From Eopsaltria australis (lineage: Eukaryota; Chordata; Aves; Passeriformes; Petroicidae), in the NCBI GenBank assembly GCA_034509425.1, contig JAVTVJ010000550.1:1926994-1990993 (forward strand): DNA of 64,000 nt. The letters run 5' to 3'. A program made the position numbers and the translations under genes. Of this stretch, positions 22,841 to 35,100 are shown piece by piece. The notes beneath the pieces were generated by a model, which did not search any database, was not told where the DNA came from, and saw only the letters and a program-made list of their open reading frames with translations. The number at the start of each line of letters is the position of its first letter. Position 1 is the first letter of the stretch.

Positions 22841-25800
22841 TGGACAGGAACAGTATGTTGCAGGTTGGCAATTTCACAGAAGCATTGGTGAATCCTGAAA
22901 GCTTTTGGGTAACAGGATGCGCAAATATTAGGAGCAGGGATGCAGTAAATTGGAAAAGGGTAATTTGAGTGCAAGGTCATTTGCAATAGCCTTGATGTCA
23001 GAATGTGTCTGGAGGTTCAAAAGCAAACTTTGGTTCCTTTTTATTAAATTTCCCTAATCACATATCCTGATCCAACATTTGGGTAAAACCAGAATGTAAT
23101 CTGTGGTTTGTACTGGGCTTTTCCTTACAAGGAAAAGATAGGGGTACCATTAGGATGTCATGGCATACTTGGCAGGAAGGAGAGGCAGAGAGCAGGATAG
23201 CAACTTGCTTCCTACACCATTATTCCAAAGGGCAGGAAGCGCACAGGGAGGTTCTGAAGAGGCTCATTGTACTTTTTGAGCAAAGCCAGCGGCAACTAGG
23301 GCAGAAGGTGTATACCACAGGTCTGAGAAGGTTCAGAGGTGAGACCTCCTCTACCAGAGCAAGAGGTGACAGTAGCAAAGTCCCCACTATGCTTTGCAGA
23401 GTGCTTCTAGGCTGGGCAGGCATGTGAATGCTGTGCTGATCCAGCGATTTCAACATTTTCTATCATCTTGTTTTTATGTTGGGGAGTCTAAGACTTCCCC
23501 AGCTTTTGGTGCACTTTGACAAAAATCTGAAGTGCTGCATTGGGTCATGGAAAAGAGGCTAACGTGTCCTTCTCTGTACCTGACCTTGAAACAGCCCTGT
23601 ATCATTCCTGGCAGATGATTGACATAGAAACTGTTTTCAGAAACCTTCAGTAACAGCAATTTGCCAGTCATCCTTGGTAAACTAGTCTAATTCCCCATAA
23701 TTCTTATGAAAAGAGAGGTTCCTTTTCTAAAGTTCCATGTAGAAGTGTTTTACTACAGTCTCAGCATGTGAAAATTAGTCTGCTGGTGAGATGTATGATG
23801 CTGTCTTCTAAAACAGTTCCTGGGTGGAAGCTTTTCTTTGTTGCACAGTCTATACATTCATATGTTTGCTTGGGGATTTTTTTTTTTCCTTTGGTATTTA
23901 TCTCTCAGTTTTCCTTCAAGTACATAATAAAGGACCATTAGTTGTTTGGGATTTTTTTGAATCCATTTAATAATGTTAACTTAACTGTTAACTTATATAG
24001 TTGTTGGACTTTTCCAGAGACACTATGCCACCTCCTAAAATGGTCCATGGAAACCATGTTAGAATATGCCCCAGTTGTCTTTCAATCTGAACACTTTGGA
24101 TTTCCTTTCCATTCAAGCTGAGTCAGGCAGGTCTAAGATTTGGAGAGCTCATGTGTTCTTGGAGGCTGACCAGCCAGAGGGTTGGATTGTGGGTGTGGTG
24201 GATGTGTAGAACCTGAAAATCCATTAGGTCTCAGTTCCCCTAGTCTGGAGATTAACTGAAGTGACATGTTGTCCCTCTGAACCCTTATTCCCCTTATTTT
24301 GGCCATCAGGTGCAGAGGATTTAGGGGATGGTTGCCAAAATTGTTTTAAATACCTACAAGCAGTGGACACTACTTATTGTGGAGAGAAACCCATACGTTG
24401 TCACGTAGTGAAGTGTGTCCCATGAAGCCTGTATTACCTCTTTGAAGTTGTACCAGACAGTATATCATGGGAGTTGAAAGTCTTCCTTGAGTAAACTCAC
24501 TGTGAGGGGGAGAAAGGACTTGAAATACCACCATGCCATTTTTGTGAGGTTTTCTGTGAATGCATTTGTTGCCAAGAAGATCCCCCAGCACTTCCACGTA
24601 CCAGAATGGCTCTGTTGGAAGCCCAATAGTCTGTTGTAAAATGGTTCAAAAGTTCAGCTGTTTTAAAAGTCTGCACTGGGCTCAACCTGCAAAGAGAGGA
24701 GAGCACCTCATCTGTGTGCCAGAGGTTTTGTTGTGAGAAGGTGTACTCTGCTATATTGGTTATTAAAGTGCAAGGCTTTGAGTGCTATCTACTCCTTATG
24801 CAAGAGATTTTGAGTGTAGTTATTAGGCTTCATTACCTGGATTTTAAGTGGATGTGTAGGGCAGTTGGATCAGTTGTCATAATCTAAGAATAACTCTTAA
24901 GATGAAGGCAAGCAATTTGTGCTTAATGTAGTAGAAAAAGGGGGAGCCAGTAGGAGGACTGGCAAGATGAAATAGGGGGAATGTGCTTGAGGCAGTAATC
25001 CAGAAAAAATGATTTTTGCATTTTGAGTGATTTCAGGGGGTAAGATTGCTTCTGTCACAGCCAGAAGGAACGAGATTATCTCGCATCTCAGCAACAATAA
25101 TGAGGGACTGGGTGAGTGTTTTGGTTTTATGCATAGAACAGGAAGGGAAGGCACTAAAATTCTAAAGCAGGCAGGATTTTGAGGCAGTCCTAGGTATATG
25201 GAAGCAGGCGGAGGACAAAGCCAAACGTGACAGCCTGGCATCATGAGAAAGAAATGACTGAAAGACGATAAGGTGAACGGCAGCTGCATGTACCCCACCA
25301 TATCAGGGTGTGTTTTTATTGACCAGAAAGAAGTTCTCTTGGGAAATTTGGGATTCACATGTCTCAAACTTGACATTGTTTGGAGGGTTGTGTTATATTG
25401 TTGTCTAAACTCTGTGGTATGTTTGCAAACTTAGGTTTGCAAATTGCTGCAGTCGTGTCCCATAGGAGTGTAGCTCCCTCTTTCCCTGTAGGTTTGGATG
25501 CTGTTCAGAACACACCTGCAGTGAAATGTTTCATCCCCTGGTAAAGGAAATGGGAAGTATGATGATCTAACATAACAGAGTGGAGCCTAGGCTGTGAAAA
25601 AGAATAGGCTGAGACTGAATGCAGACATTTTGGGTTCTAGTTAAAATACTATTTTTTAATATGCAAAAGGAAAAAATGAACATTTACATACAAAACAAAT
25701 GTATTATGTTAAAAGCATTGCTTACAAATAAGCTTATTTTTCTGTTAGAGTCAGAAGTCTATTTCTGCTCATCCTATTTTAATCTCTATTTCCTGTTTGT

Positions 25801-26189
25801 TTTCACCATTTGTACACTGGGAAGGAAGCTACTGTGCTTTACGGATTTTCCACACTACTGTTTCTATTTCTGCTATGAGAAATTAGCCTTTAGAGCAGTG
25901 TAGCAAAAGACATTTTTGCAGTGTTTTTGATGGGCTGCAAAGAAGTTGGAACCAACAGAGAAAACACAGATAAGAGCAATCATTTTTTCTTTCATAAAGT
26001 TCATGACAAGTAGGAAATGGAATAGAAATTGTGCGTTATAGAAGGCTGTTCACTGTGTTGCAATTGTGATAAGTCCTGGTCAACACATGGTAAAAAGATG
26101 ATGCCTTTGAAGGAATGTTTCCACTAAAGCTTCCTCTTGTTTTGGGCATGAAGCTTATGCTGATAATAGTTTTAAATTTTAACATACTT
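22841..26189. other. Unique noncoding DNA
   Basis: No gene recognised. A 23.15-23.45 kb stretch is somewhat GC-richer and open on both strands, without homology I know. A purine-rich stretch at about 24,890-25,330 leaves a long minus-strand open frame (24,897-25,376) of Ser/Pro/Leu-rich chance character. Confidence 0.5.
24890..25330. other. Purine-rich, G-over-C biased stretch
   Basis: The plus strand is strongly enriched in A and G (for example AAAAAGGGGGAGCC and GGAAGGGAAGGCAC). Style resembles the larger biased region at 55.1-57.9 kb. It could be an ancient unrecognised repeat or simply skewed sequence. Confidence 0.35.
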
Positions 26190-26241
26190 ATATACATATA
26201 TGTGCGTGTGTGTGTGTTTGTTTGTGTGTGTATGTATGTAT
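26190..26241. repeat. Compound microsatellite (TA)n(TG)n(TATG)n
   Basis: TATACATATATG passes into GTGTGTGTGTG, then TTTGTTTG, GTGTGTG and TATGTATGTA. Confidence 0.9.
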
Positions 26242-26853
26242 TTTTTCAGTATTAAAATTCTCTGCTGAAAATTATTTTGGTTTTATTAAGAATATTTTCA
26301 AGCAATGTACTTAATCATTTTACCTGTTGGCTTACCTTTACCCTGTCAGGCAGCTTGGATTAAGGAATTCAAGTATTCAACTGCTTCTGCTTAATGGCTT
26401 TTTTCCTGCCCTTGCAGAACAGTGCTTTTTTGTTTGAGCTCTTAGCACTTCAGGTTAAAAATCTAAAATTCCTGAAAACCTGTCTTTCTGCTTGCTGAAG
26501 CAGTTTGTGAAAATATTACTTTTCACTGTAATATTTTATAATTGCAGTGTATTTGCTTTCTCCCCACTTTCTCAAACTAATAATTTCTCGTGTAGGGGAA
26601 TACATTTAGTGATAAATGTGCTGGGTTTTTTTGTGGGGTAGCAGGTCTTTGATCACCTTCACTCTGTGAGGAACAGCTAGAGCAGCACGTAGCCCAGGGC
26701 TGCAGTCAGTATGGAGCAGGCCTGCCATATTTTTCCCGGTTTTGGGCTTAGCTAGGGCCTGTGAAATAGCAGCAGATCTGGGTGCCATCTGGACTTGCTC
26801 TCTCTGCTCAGGCGAGGTCTGGGAATCCTGCATCACTCCTAGAGGGAGTGTTA

Positions 26854-26976
26854 TTTTTTTTTTTTTTCTTATTGCAGTGTGGGACAACCCCAAATTTTTC
26901 CCAGGACTGTGAAGACACAACGTCTGCCTTTCCCAAATCTTCTGAGGTTGCCCTTTTTTTTTTTTTTTTTTTTTTT
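26854..26976. repeat. Two poly(T) tracts 85 bp apart
   Basis: A T run at about 26,854-26,867 and a longer run of about 23 T at 26,954-26,976 flank a mixed-composition spacer. The open frames here, with long Phe or Lys runs, come only from these tracts. Confidence 0.85.
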
Positions 26977-28987
26977 CTCCTGAGGAAGGCCATGAAAATC
27001 ACTGCATAATGTGTTGGTTAAAACATGCATGTCAGATGTGACTTGAATAAACCCTGGAGGCGAACCTCACATGAAGCCTACTTGTTTACTTTAACTGAAT
27101 GAAGAATTAATAAAATGATAAGTTGGTTTCACTGAGGTTTTCTAATCAGTTGAAAATGTTTGTTTATTCCTGGAATCATAATAAATAATTGCAGAGAATA
27201 ATTTTGAACACTGTTGTATTTTCTCCTCCCAAAATGCAAAATCCTAAAAGCAAGGGCAGCACATACAGAAATGAGACAGAGTCCAAGTATGTAGCTACTG
27301 AGGAAAAAAAGGAAATATTTAAACCCTGCAATATTCACCTTTTTCTGGATGTTTACTTTGGGTTCAGGGTTACATTAGATCCTATCATGTGTTTGTCAAC
27401 TCATTCTATGTTAGCAAGAATATGCTAAATACTTAACATTGCTTTGCCTGGTGCAGCTGAGGACTTACTTCCTTGAGAAAATGGTGGTAGAAGTATGTCT
27501 CTTTTTTGTTGAAAGAAATCAGCATTGTCATTTACATATGGAGGTGTTTTTATTCCAAACACTTTCAACCATATCCATTTTCTGCAGAAGACTGAGTTGC
27601 AGAGGTGAAGAGCATTGATTGAGAAAGCATAACAGTGAACAGTGCCTTGTCTGTCTTTGTCCTCCTCTCAGCCCCCTCCCAAAGTGCACAAATTATTAAT
27701 CATGTATTCGTTATCTGCTTGCAAAAACAGTGTTGATACAAAGCACTTAAATTTACCTGTAAAGTAAATTAAGTGTGGATGGCAGTAGGTAAATGGTAAA
27801 GTTTATTATATTACCTTATTAGCATAATTGCCTTTTGTGACATGGTTTACACTGGATTTTTAAATACTACCCCTCATGATAATCCAAACAACACAGAAGA
27901 AAATTGTATTTTCTACTGCTGAGGACAAAGCCAGAGAATTCCTGACTTGCCCCACTGAGTGTGTTTTGTTTGGCTTCCTCCTGAAGCTGGGGCACTGGGA
28001 TAATCACAGTCTGGAGCAGCTGCCCATTTACTCAGATTGGGAATGGGGGTTGCAGGTCTAAATTCCCCATTTGATGACAATTCAGCAAAAGTGGTTTTGG
28101 TCATAAGCCTGTAGAAGTATTTCATGCTGTCACAGTACTTACCTTAGCATTTTGATAGTATGTTATAATTTATGATGGTGAAAGCTTAAACATTTTGACT
28201 TCTAGAGCACCCAAAACATGGTAAATATTTGCTAAACTTCAGTGACATGTGAAGTCTGGAAGAAAATGGTTTAAGTATTTACTTCCAGTGTGCTAATGTA
28301 GCATGCTCATTCTGGTACGATAATCTTATCATACTAATGTGTGAAGTGTCAAAATGATGGGTGAAGGTTTTCCTGTAATCTGAATGGTCATGTTTAGGTT
28401 TTTAACACCTGTTTTTCAGAGGTTCCTCTATCTTTTCAAATGCCCAAAACTGTCTTTTAGTGGGACAGAACTGTTGGTTTCCTTTGCAGCAGGAAAGCTT
28501 TGCATGTTGCCACCACTACTGAGGTATTCCACTGAGGAAGGTGGTGGGCATTAAGGTGTGATCTGCTAATAGTCTTGGGCAGGAGGCTTTTCCAGATGCA
28601 GATTACTGATTGTCAAAATGAAAGGCAGTGGTTTTTGCTTCCTGTTTCCTAACACTTGATGGAATCTTCTATGCCCCTGACCAATGCGATTACACTCAAA
28701 GCAGAGATGTTGTAATTTGTCACTGAACTTTGGCAATGGGGGCTGATGCAGGAGACATGAGGGAAAATGACACGTGCTGTAGCATTAAAGTTCATTTGAT
28801 AAGCTTTAAGTGTTAACTGAGTGATCTATCACCTTTTTACTAAGACTTGGAATGTTGTAGCTTACATCAGCTTTCCTGTCTACAGAGACTTGAGGTGAAA
28901 GAGTTGTGTATACACCAATATCCTGTTTTTTTAGGAGATCCTTGCCTAAAGTTGTGTATGTTTGGTGGTAATTATTTAGTATTCAAA

Positions 28988-29080
28988 ACTATTAATTCGG
29001 GATCGACGAGACACGAATAAAATAAATATTATTAGCTGTCATCTGATGATAAGCGAGAACTGTAGCAAAAGGAACAGATC
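28988..29080. promoter_or_regulatory. Candidate conserved element: CpG-retaining AT-rich block
   Basis: Within AT-rich DNA, five CpGs occur in about 58 bases (28,998, 29,004, 29,007, 29,014 and 29,054). This is unusual where methylated CpGs normally decay. The block also contains ATTAATTC at 28,991-28,998 and GATAAG, a GATA-factor site, at 29,048-29,053. There is no repeat signature. Maintained CpGs in AT-rich context are typical of deeply conserved enhancers, but a recent insertion or chance cannot be excluded. Confidence 0.32.
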
Positions 29081-29946
29081 AGTCAAGCTTCCTCTGGCTT
29101 CTATTTTTAGGACTTGAGTTTTCATCTGTTAGAAAAACTTCTGTCGTTGCTCTGACTTTCATTGTTTGATTAGCAAGTTTTTGCTGTTGCCTGTTGAGTT
29201 TCTATGCCCATGAGTTAATTTATCTTGCTTTGCATTCTTCAGGTGGTTAGAGAGAGTGAGTCAGTGTTTTGCAGGTGAAGGTTTAGACAAGTTCTGGATA
29301 AAATAATAATAAAGGCTCTGTCTAGATTTTTATCTCAGTGCAGCAGAGGCAGACAGTTGAGAGATGAGGATGAATCTGGGTGGTCTTGATGTTGGAGACT
29401 GCCATGAGCATGGATGTTCCCAGCTGGGGGACAGGGAGGAAAAAAAACGATCCTGAAATTATGAAATGCATGTATTGAATAACATTGTTTTGCTGTGCAA
29501 GAAACCCATCTTGTTTGAAAAGGCACCCAACCAGCTATTTTAGCATTTCTTATCTTAAAAGCAGCAGCAGGTAACACTAATGCAGCCAGGAGTACCTTGT
29601 TTTCTGTGGGGGGTAGAAAAACTGTTCTGTAGGAGTAAAAACCTGGAAAGTTAAGCCACAACACCCTCCCATACATTTATTTGTCTTTTAGCAAATGGTA
29701 TTTAAATCGGTTCAGTGACATGGAGAAGTTTATGGAAAAGTGCATTACTAGAGCTGTAACTGAGGTGATTTCATAGTTTATTTTTAGGCACTTTGGATTG
29801 AAAGTTGCTAATTGAGGGAGGGGGTGAGAAGGGAAGGTTTGCTTGAAGTTGGGTTAAGCCGAGGTTATCTGTATTTGTCTCAAGTCCGGAAGAGTTGGCA
29901 GGAGAATTGACTAAACTTTGTGAACTTGCACAGACCTGACCCTTAA

Positions 29947-29968
29947 CAAACACACACACACACACACA
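29947..29968. repeat. (CA)n microsatellite
   Basis: AACACACACACACACACACACA-type run, about ten units. It gives Val/Cys-rich chance coding on the minus strand. Confidence 0.9.
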
Positions 29969-32123
29969 TGCTCACACAAACCCGTCCTTGAACACTTTCT
30001 CAGCCTTAAACTCCAGCCAGTTTCTCTAACAGGCATACCACAATCCTTTCCAGCACACACTGGGAGTATATTAAATAATTTTTATCCTAAAATTCCTGCT
30101 CCCTCCTCCTCTTTAACTTTCCCGTCCACCCTCTGCATGTTCCTATTGTGTGGAAGGATGAGTGCTGTTTTCTCTTATCTCCTTGGCTATGAGGGTAGTT
30201 TCACAACTGCTCCATGTTTCAGTTTTTCACCTACCACAGACTTAATGTATTAAAGTGGGCCAAATCTAGCACTCCTTATCCCAGACAAATGTTTTATTGA
30301 AGTGTTTGGGAACTTTGCCTGGGACTCTATGAGATTGCAGGCAGTGGTATTTAAAAGAGGTTTCCACAGTCACTTGATTTGATTGAAGTAATATTTTTTT
30401 TAGTGGAGGTAGCTTAATCAAGGCAGTGCTTTCAAGTCTGAAATTGTCTCTTATGAAGTTACCTGGGAAGAAGAGGTTTGAAATAACTTACTTAATGTTT
30501 TCACATCTCCATGCATAAATTCCCAGTCATTTCTACTCTTCACCTTCTGTTTGAAGGCAAACCCTAAGAGAGATGTCATTTATTTTACTTTCCCCCTTCA
30601 AGGTTAGGCTGGACAGTCTAGGGTTCTGAAAGAAGTTATGGCAGCTTGTTATCAGGTACAACTGATTGTCTGCAAGTGATGTGATGAAAGAAACAGTCTA
30701 GCAGAGATTCTGACTTTTTAACACTAATGAAAGTCTTCAGGGTAGGGGGATTTAAACCCCCTCTTGCGTGCACAGACTGCACCTGCATTCTCTCTCTGTG
30801 ATTGATGAAACAGTAGCAGGATAAAAATTACTTCTTTTGGAGAAGGTAAGTTCATAGTGGTTTTGATCCACTGGGGGCAAAATAGTATCAGGGTGAATTG
30901 TCAGTGAGGAGAGAATTGTCTGTGGAAATAGTTCTGATAGCCCCACGTTATTCTGGGCAGGAAACACTTCTGACCATATAGCATTGCGTTTGCTAGAAAA
31001 CCCATAGCTGGTAGTAAACCTACTACCTGCAGGGCTTGTCTATATTTATAGTAAGAAGATGATATATGTATTTCTTTTAAGACTTCAAAGGAAGAAAATG
31101 AAAGGGGAAAAAGTTAAACTCGGTCAGAACCCACCAAAATATTGATATGTCAGCTCCTGAATAGGGTGTGCAAGGTGTTCTGTGCAGGGAGGTGCTGTTG
31201 TAATCAAGGGAAATGTAGAGAACTGAAGTATAGCAGATATCCTGGATTCCCATTAAGCATTTAAAAAAGATTATTAAAATAAAGCCTTCTCTAAGAGTGA
31301 AAGGAATTAGGAAATTGTGCCTTCACTGACTAGACATTTGTTTCTATTTGAGGCATCAATCACTGTAAGATTATAGGAAAGGCCATGCTAGTAGCATGTT
31401 CTTTCATCCTCTGCTTCTTCACTGATGCTGTTGTCCCAAGTTTCTTTGTAAGAGCCTCATGCTCAGGTCAGAGCTGCAGACCTGGCCCCCTCATCTGTTC
31501 CAACTTGTGGATTGCAGCAGGAGATTTACCCTCTCCAAAGGAGATAGGAGCTCCTTTTTTTTATCCTCAAACTCAGAAGCAATCTAAACATCTGGTGCGT
31601 ACTTGTAGCTGGAGAGAAATGGAAGAAGAAATTACTTTCAGTTGGGCTGCAGAGAGGCCACAAAGTCCTAGGGCATTTAGTGAAAGGTTTTTGTGGTGGG
31701 AGGAAGTGGAGGCAGAGGCTGAGGATTCAGCACAGTGAAGAGGCCACAACATTGCAGTTGTGGCAGGTTGGTGTAATGGCTCCTGTAATCTCCTGGTGCT
31801 GTACACTTTTCCAGCTGAGCGTAAAAAAGGTTTGCCTCTAACTACTGGGTCTCCCAAAACTGCTTTAATGCTTCTTGTTGTTTTTGCCTGTGGGAACCTT
31901 GGTGGGCCTCTCTGTTGTTTGCTGACTCCACCAGATCTCCTGACACTGCTGTCTTGTCCCTGTCTACTCGGTGACTTGTTCCCAGTAGTGCTTGTCCTCA
32001 CAGCTCATGCAATGAGTGTGTGAGCAGAAGAGTCTCCTTGTCCACTTCCCTGTATGTTTAACTGAAGTTCATGATGGGCTGTTGAAGTTACCAGAGCTAT
32101 ACTATTAAAATGTGCTTTATTTA

Positions 32124-32140
32124 TTTTTTTTTTTTTTTTT
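32124..32140. repeat. Poly(T) tract
   Basis: About 17 consecutive T after TTTATTTA. No retrocopy body recognised on the minus strand. Confidence 0.85.
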
Positions 32141-35100
32141 AACTAACGGGTCTTTTCATAGTGTGTACATGAAAGAAGGAGCTAGGGTAAATGATTAATA
32201 GCACAATAAGGAAAAATAAACCTCTTCTCTTAGAATGGGCTGTATTTTTTGAAAAAATCATGTCTGTTTTCTGGAGTTTAATCTGTGCCAAGATTTCTGT
32301 CTGTGGTTTCCTTGCTTACTTGTATTGTGCTATTTTATCTCTAAAGAAGTTTAGTTTTTTTCTGAATTCATCTTTTTCCCCATTGTGTTATATTTTCCCT
32401 TTTTTTCTACCTGAACACAAAACTTCTGTTTTTGACTTGTCTTTGTATTTTGTTCAACGATGGAAAAAGCTGAATATGTTTGACTAGTGGTTGAGTTTCT
32501 GCTGCTCAGCTCTTTTTCTTGATACTCACTTTTACAGGGTGATTTGTACAACAATTAACATTCCTCCAGGCTGAGAAGAGCTCTAATGGATGGCTGTCTG
32601 TGAGAGAGCAGCAGAAATGGTCTGGGAGGAGAAGGATTAAACAGTGAGGTTAAACAGGTCAAATGAGAAGTAACGGTCAGTTGAAAAAAGTGCATAGTAC
32701 AGGGGATTAGAAGAAGGGATGAAGTTTAATGGCCAGGTTTTGCAATGAGGTTGTTACTTATGTGTACCTAAATTGTCTTTGTTTTGACGTCAGTATACAG
32801 AAGTTTGGCTTTCTCCCTGAAGCTCAGAATGTAATTTTGCAGAAATACAAAAAGCCTGATTTGTTGCATATTACCTTTCCCACATACCTCTGACTTAGTG
32901 AGCTTCTAGAATTCTCTGTGGAGGTAGTTCCTTTCAGACTTCCATTCACTTACAAAGTAAATTCCTTCAGTTGGCAAAGGCAGGTAATGGTTTACAATCT
33001 GCCTGTGCTTTCCCACAGGTGCACACAAATGCAATTTCAAAAGTAAGACACCATAAATGTTATCAGCATGTTTTTCCTTTCACCATGTACAAGCAGAGTC
33101 CAAGATCAGATAAAGGAAATGTCATGTTGACCTGTGGTTGCCTCTGAAACATTTTTGACTCTTGGCTTTGTGAGTTAGTTGTCTTTATCTACTGAGGCAG
33201 ATTTCTTGTCTGTGATGGTGAAACCAAGTTTTCCATCATGCATTAGTAGAAATGAATGCAATGGAAGATCTCTATGACTCTTGACTAAGAATTGTTCTAC
33301 TATCCATGACTTGAAAAAGTGCCAATAAGGTAAATGGTTTTGGTACACTTTGTGGCTGAAATGCATTAGCAGTGAATTCCAGGAAGGAGCAAAGTTGAAA
33401 TGTGTATTATACTGTTTTCTCTTATTCTCTTATTTCCCATATTAAAATGCAACAGGGCAAATAGAAAGCATCAATATGTGCTTTGTGTGACACAAGAGTG
33501 AGAACTGGAGGGTGCAGGCTGGATGGGACTTCTTGATTTCCCTCTGAGAGGGGTTCTGACAAGTCCAGAGGAAGTTTTGCACAGGATGTTCAGGAGTTTT
33601 GCTACAGATCACCTCAGTGGGATGTAGTATTACTACTTGTCCCTAGTGAATAGAAGCAAGAACTGGTTACTTTTCTAAAATTCATTGAGCCTTTGTGATT
33701 TGTGATTCTATGGTAATGGTTTTCCATTTTGTGCAGAAACATCTTTCCTTGTCTTGTTATGTGTAATGTTAATGAATAATGAGGAAATGGCTTCATAGGT
33801 GATAAAGGACATTACAAAAATCCTGCTGTGAATTAACTGTAAGCTAAATTGTGTTCAAATCATCAGCTTTGGGCACAACTCTCCTGCTGTGTTTCATCCT
33901 TCCTTCCTCCATTCTCTGCTTTCTCATAGGCTTTGCAGCCTGGTCTTTGCCAAGAAAGCATAAGGCATTGGAAAGAAAGTGGAGTTAATTGTATTTAATG
34001 GTGGGTCAGGAAGGGAGGAGGAGAGATAAGGTTTTAATATCAAGAGCCAGCACCAATACTGAATATAGACATGCTTTTAAGTCTGCTTTATTAAAATAAT
34101 TTCAAAAGTAACTCCTTCAGAAATATTGGTCATCTTGGCAAAGTACCATGATGATTTTTTTTGAAATCTGAACTCTGGATGACCTAACACTGGGCCTGTT
34201 AAAGACCCCTTTTTCCCCCCCTCCCCTTCCTTGTATCTTTATCCTCCTTTGCCCCCTAAACCACTGACCGATAAGCAAAAGCCTTGGAACTGGCTGTTCC
34301 TGCCTTGGTGGTTGGAATAGCTTTTCCTTTTTTGCGAGGAAAGGTTTATGGAGAGATTAGGACTTGTGTCTCCAGGGCCTTCTTGCTTCAGAGCTTGCTG
34401 AGCCATCTTGGAGCAGATTGGTGCTTTTACATAGTGTAAGATAGAAATACCAGCTTGGGTCCCTGAATTGTGAGTGTGCCACAGCTCAGAGGGAGCTAAG
34501 GGCCCATGCACCTGCTGGCAGTGCTGGAGCTGAGTCACTGCCCCCTCAAAAATCAAGTCACTTTCAGTGCTTACTTTCTAACTTGCTCAGTGCAGAACTG
34601 CAGGCACTTCTCCACCCCTCCAATTGTGGGCATTGGAGGTTTCGGTGGATCACAGAAAGACTGATGTCTGCTCTGCTGCTGCTGCTGTCCAGGGCACCTC
34701 TGTTGAAACAAACAGCTGGTTCATGTCTGAAGGACACTGCTTCTTGCAAACTGGGGGTAGCTGTCTCTAAATCCCCTTGCTTGTGTTCTCCCCAGGCCAC
34801 GCCCTAACCTTTTTTGTGGAGCCAGGAAAGCCCGTGGGAATTAGAGCATTTAGGATATGTGTTTCCTCATAATCTCTTTGATTCTGTTATGTTTTCATAA
34901 AACATTTTTATAGCTGATGAGTTTTTTTGTTTTTTCTTCTGATGGGTGAGATTCCTGTCAGAAAGTACCAGCCAGAGTTGGGAAAGGAGTTACACAGAAA
35001 TATATTGTTGTAATAATACCAGAGAAAATTTCCAAGCATGATCTGAATGCAAGGCTTGATTTCTTTTGCAATGGGTCAGAGAAGCGTAAACTGTCCCTTT

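Noticed and set aside
24897..25376. 159-codon minus-strand ORF
   Set aside because: It is an artefact of a purine-rich plus strand, which yields Ser/Pro/Leu-rich antisense translation with few stops.
26782..27009. ORFs with long Phe or Lys runs
   Set aside because: They are created by two poly(T) tracts.
31385..32023. Plus- and minus-strand ORFs of 117, 142 and 87 codons
   Set aside because: No recognisable domain, mutually overlapping on both strands, and no clear acceptor/donor pair.
33690..33712. GTGATTTGTGATTCTATGG, resembling a CR1 octamer tail
   Set aside because: The 3' UTR block that should precede the octamers is absent, so chance similarity is likelier.
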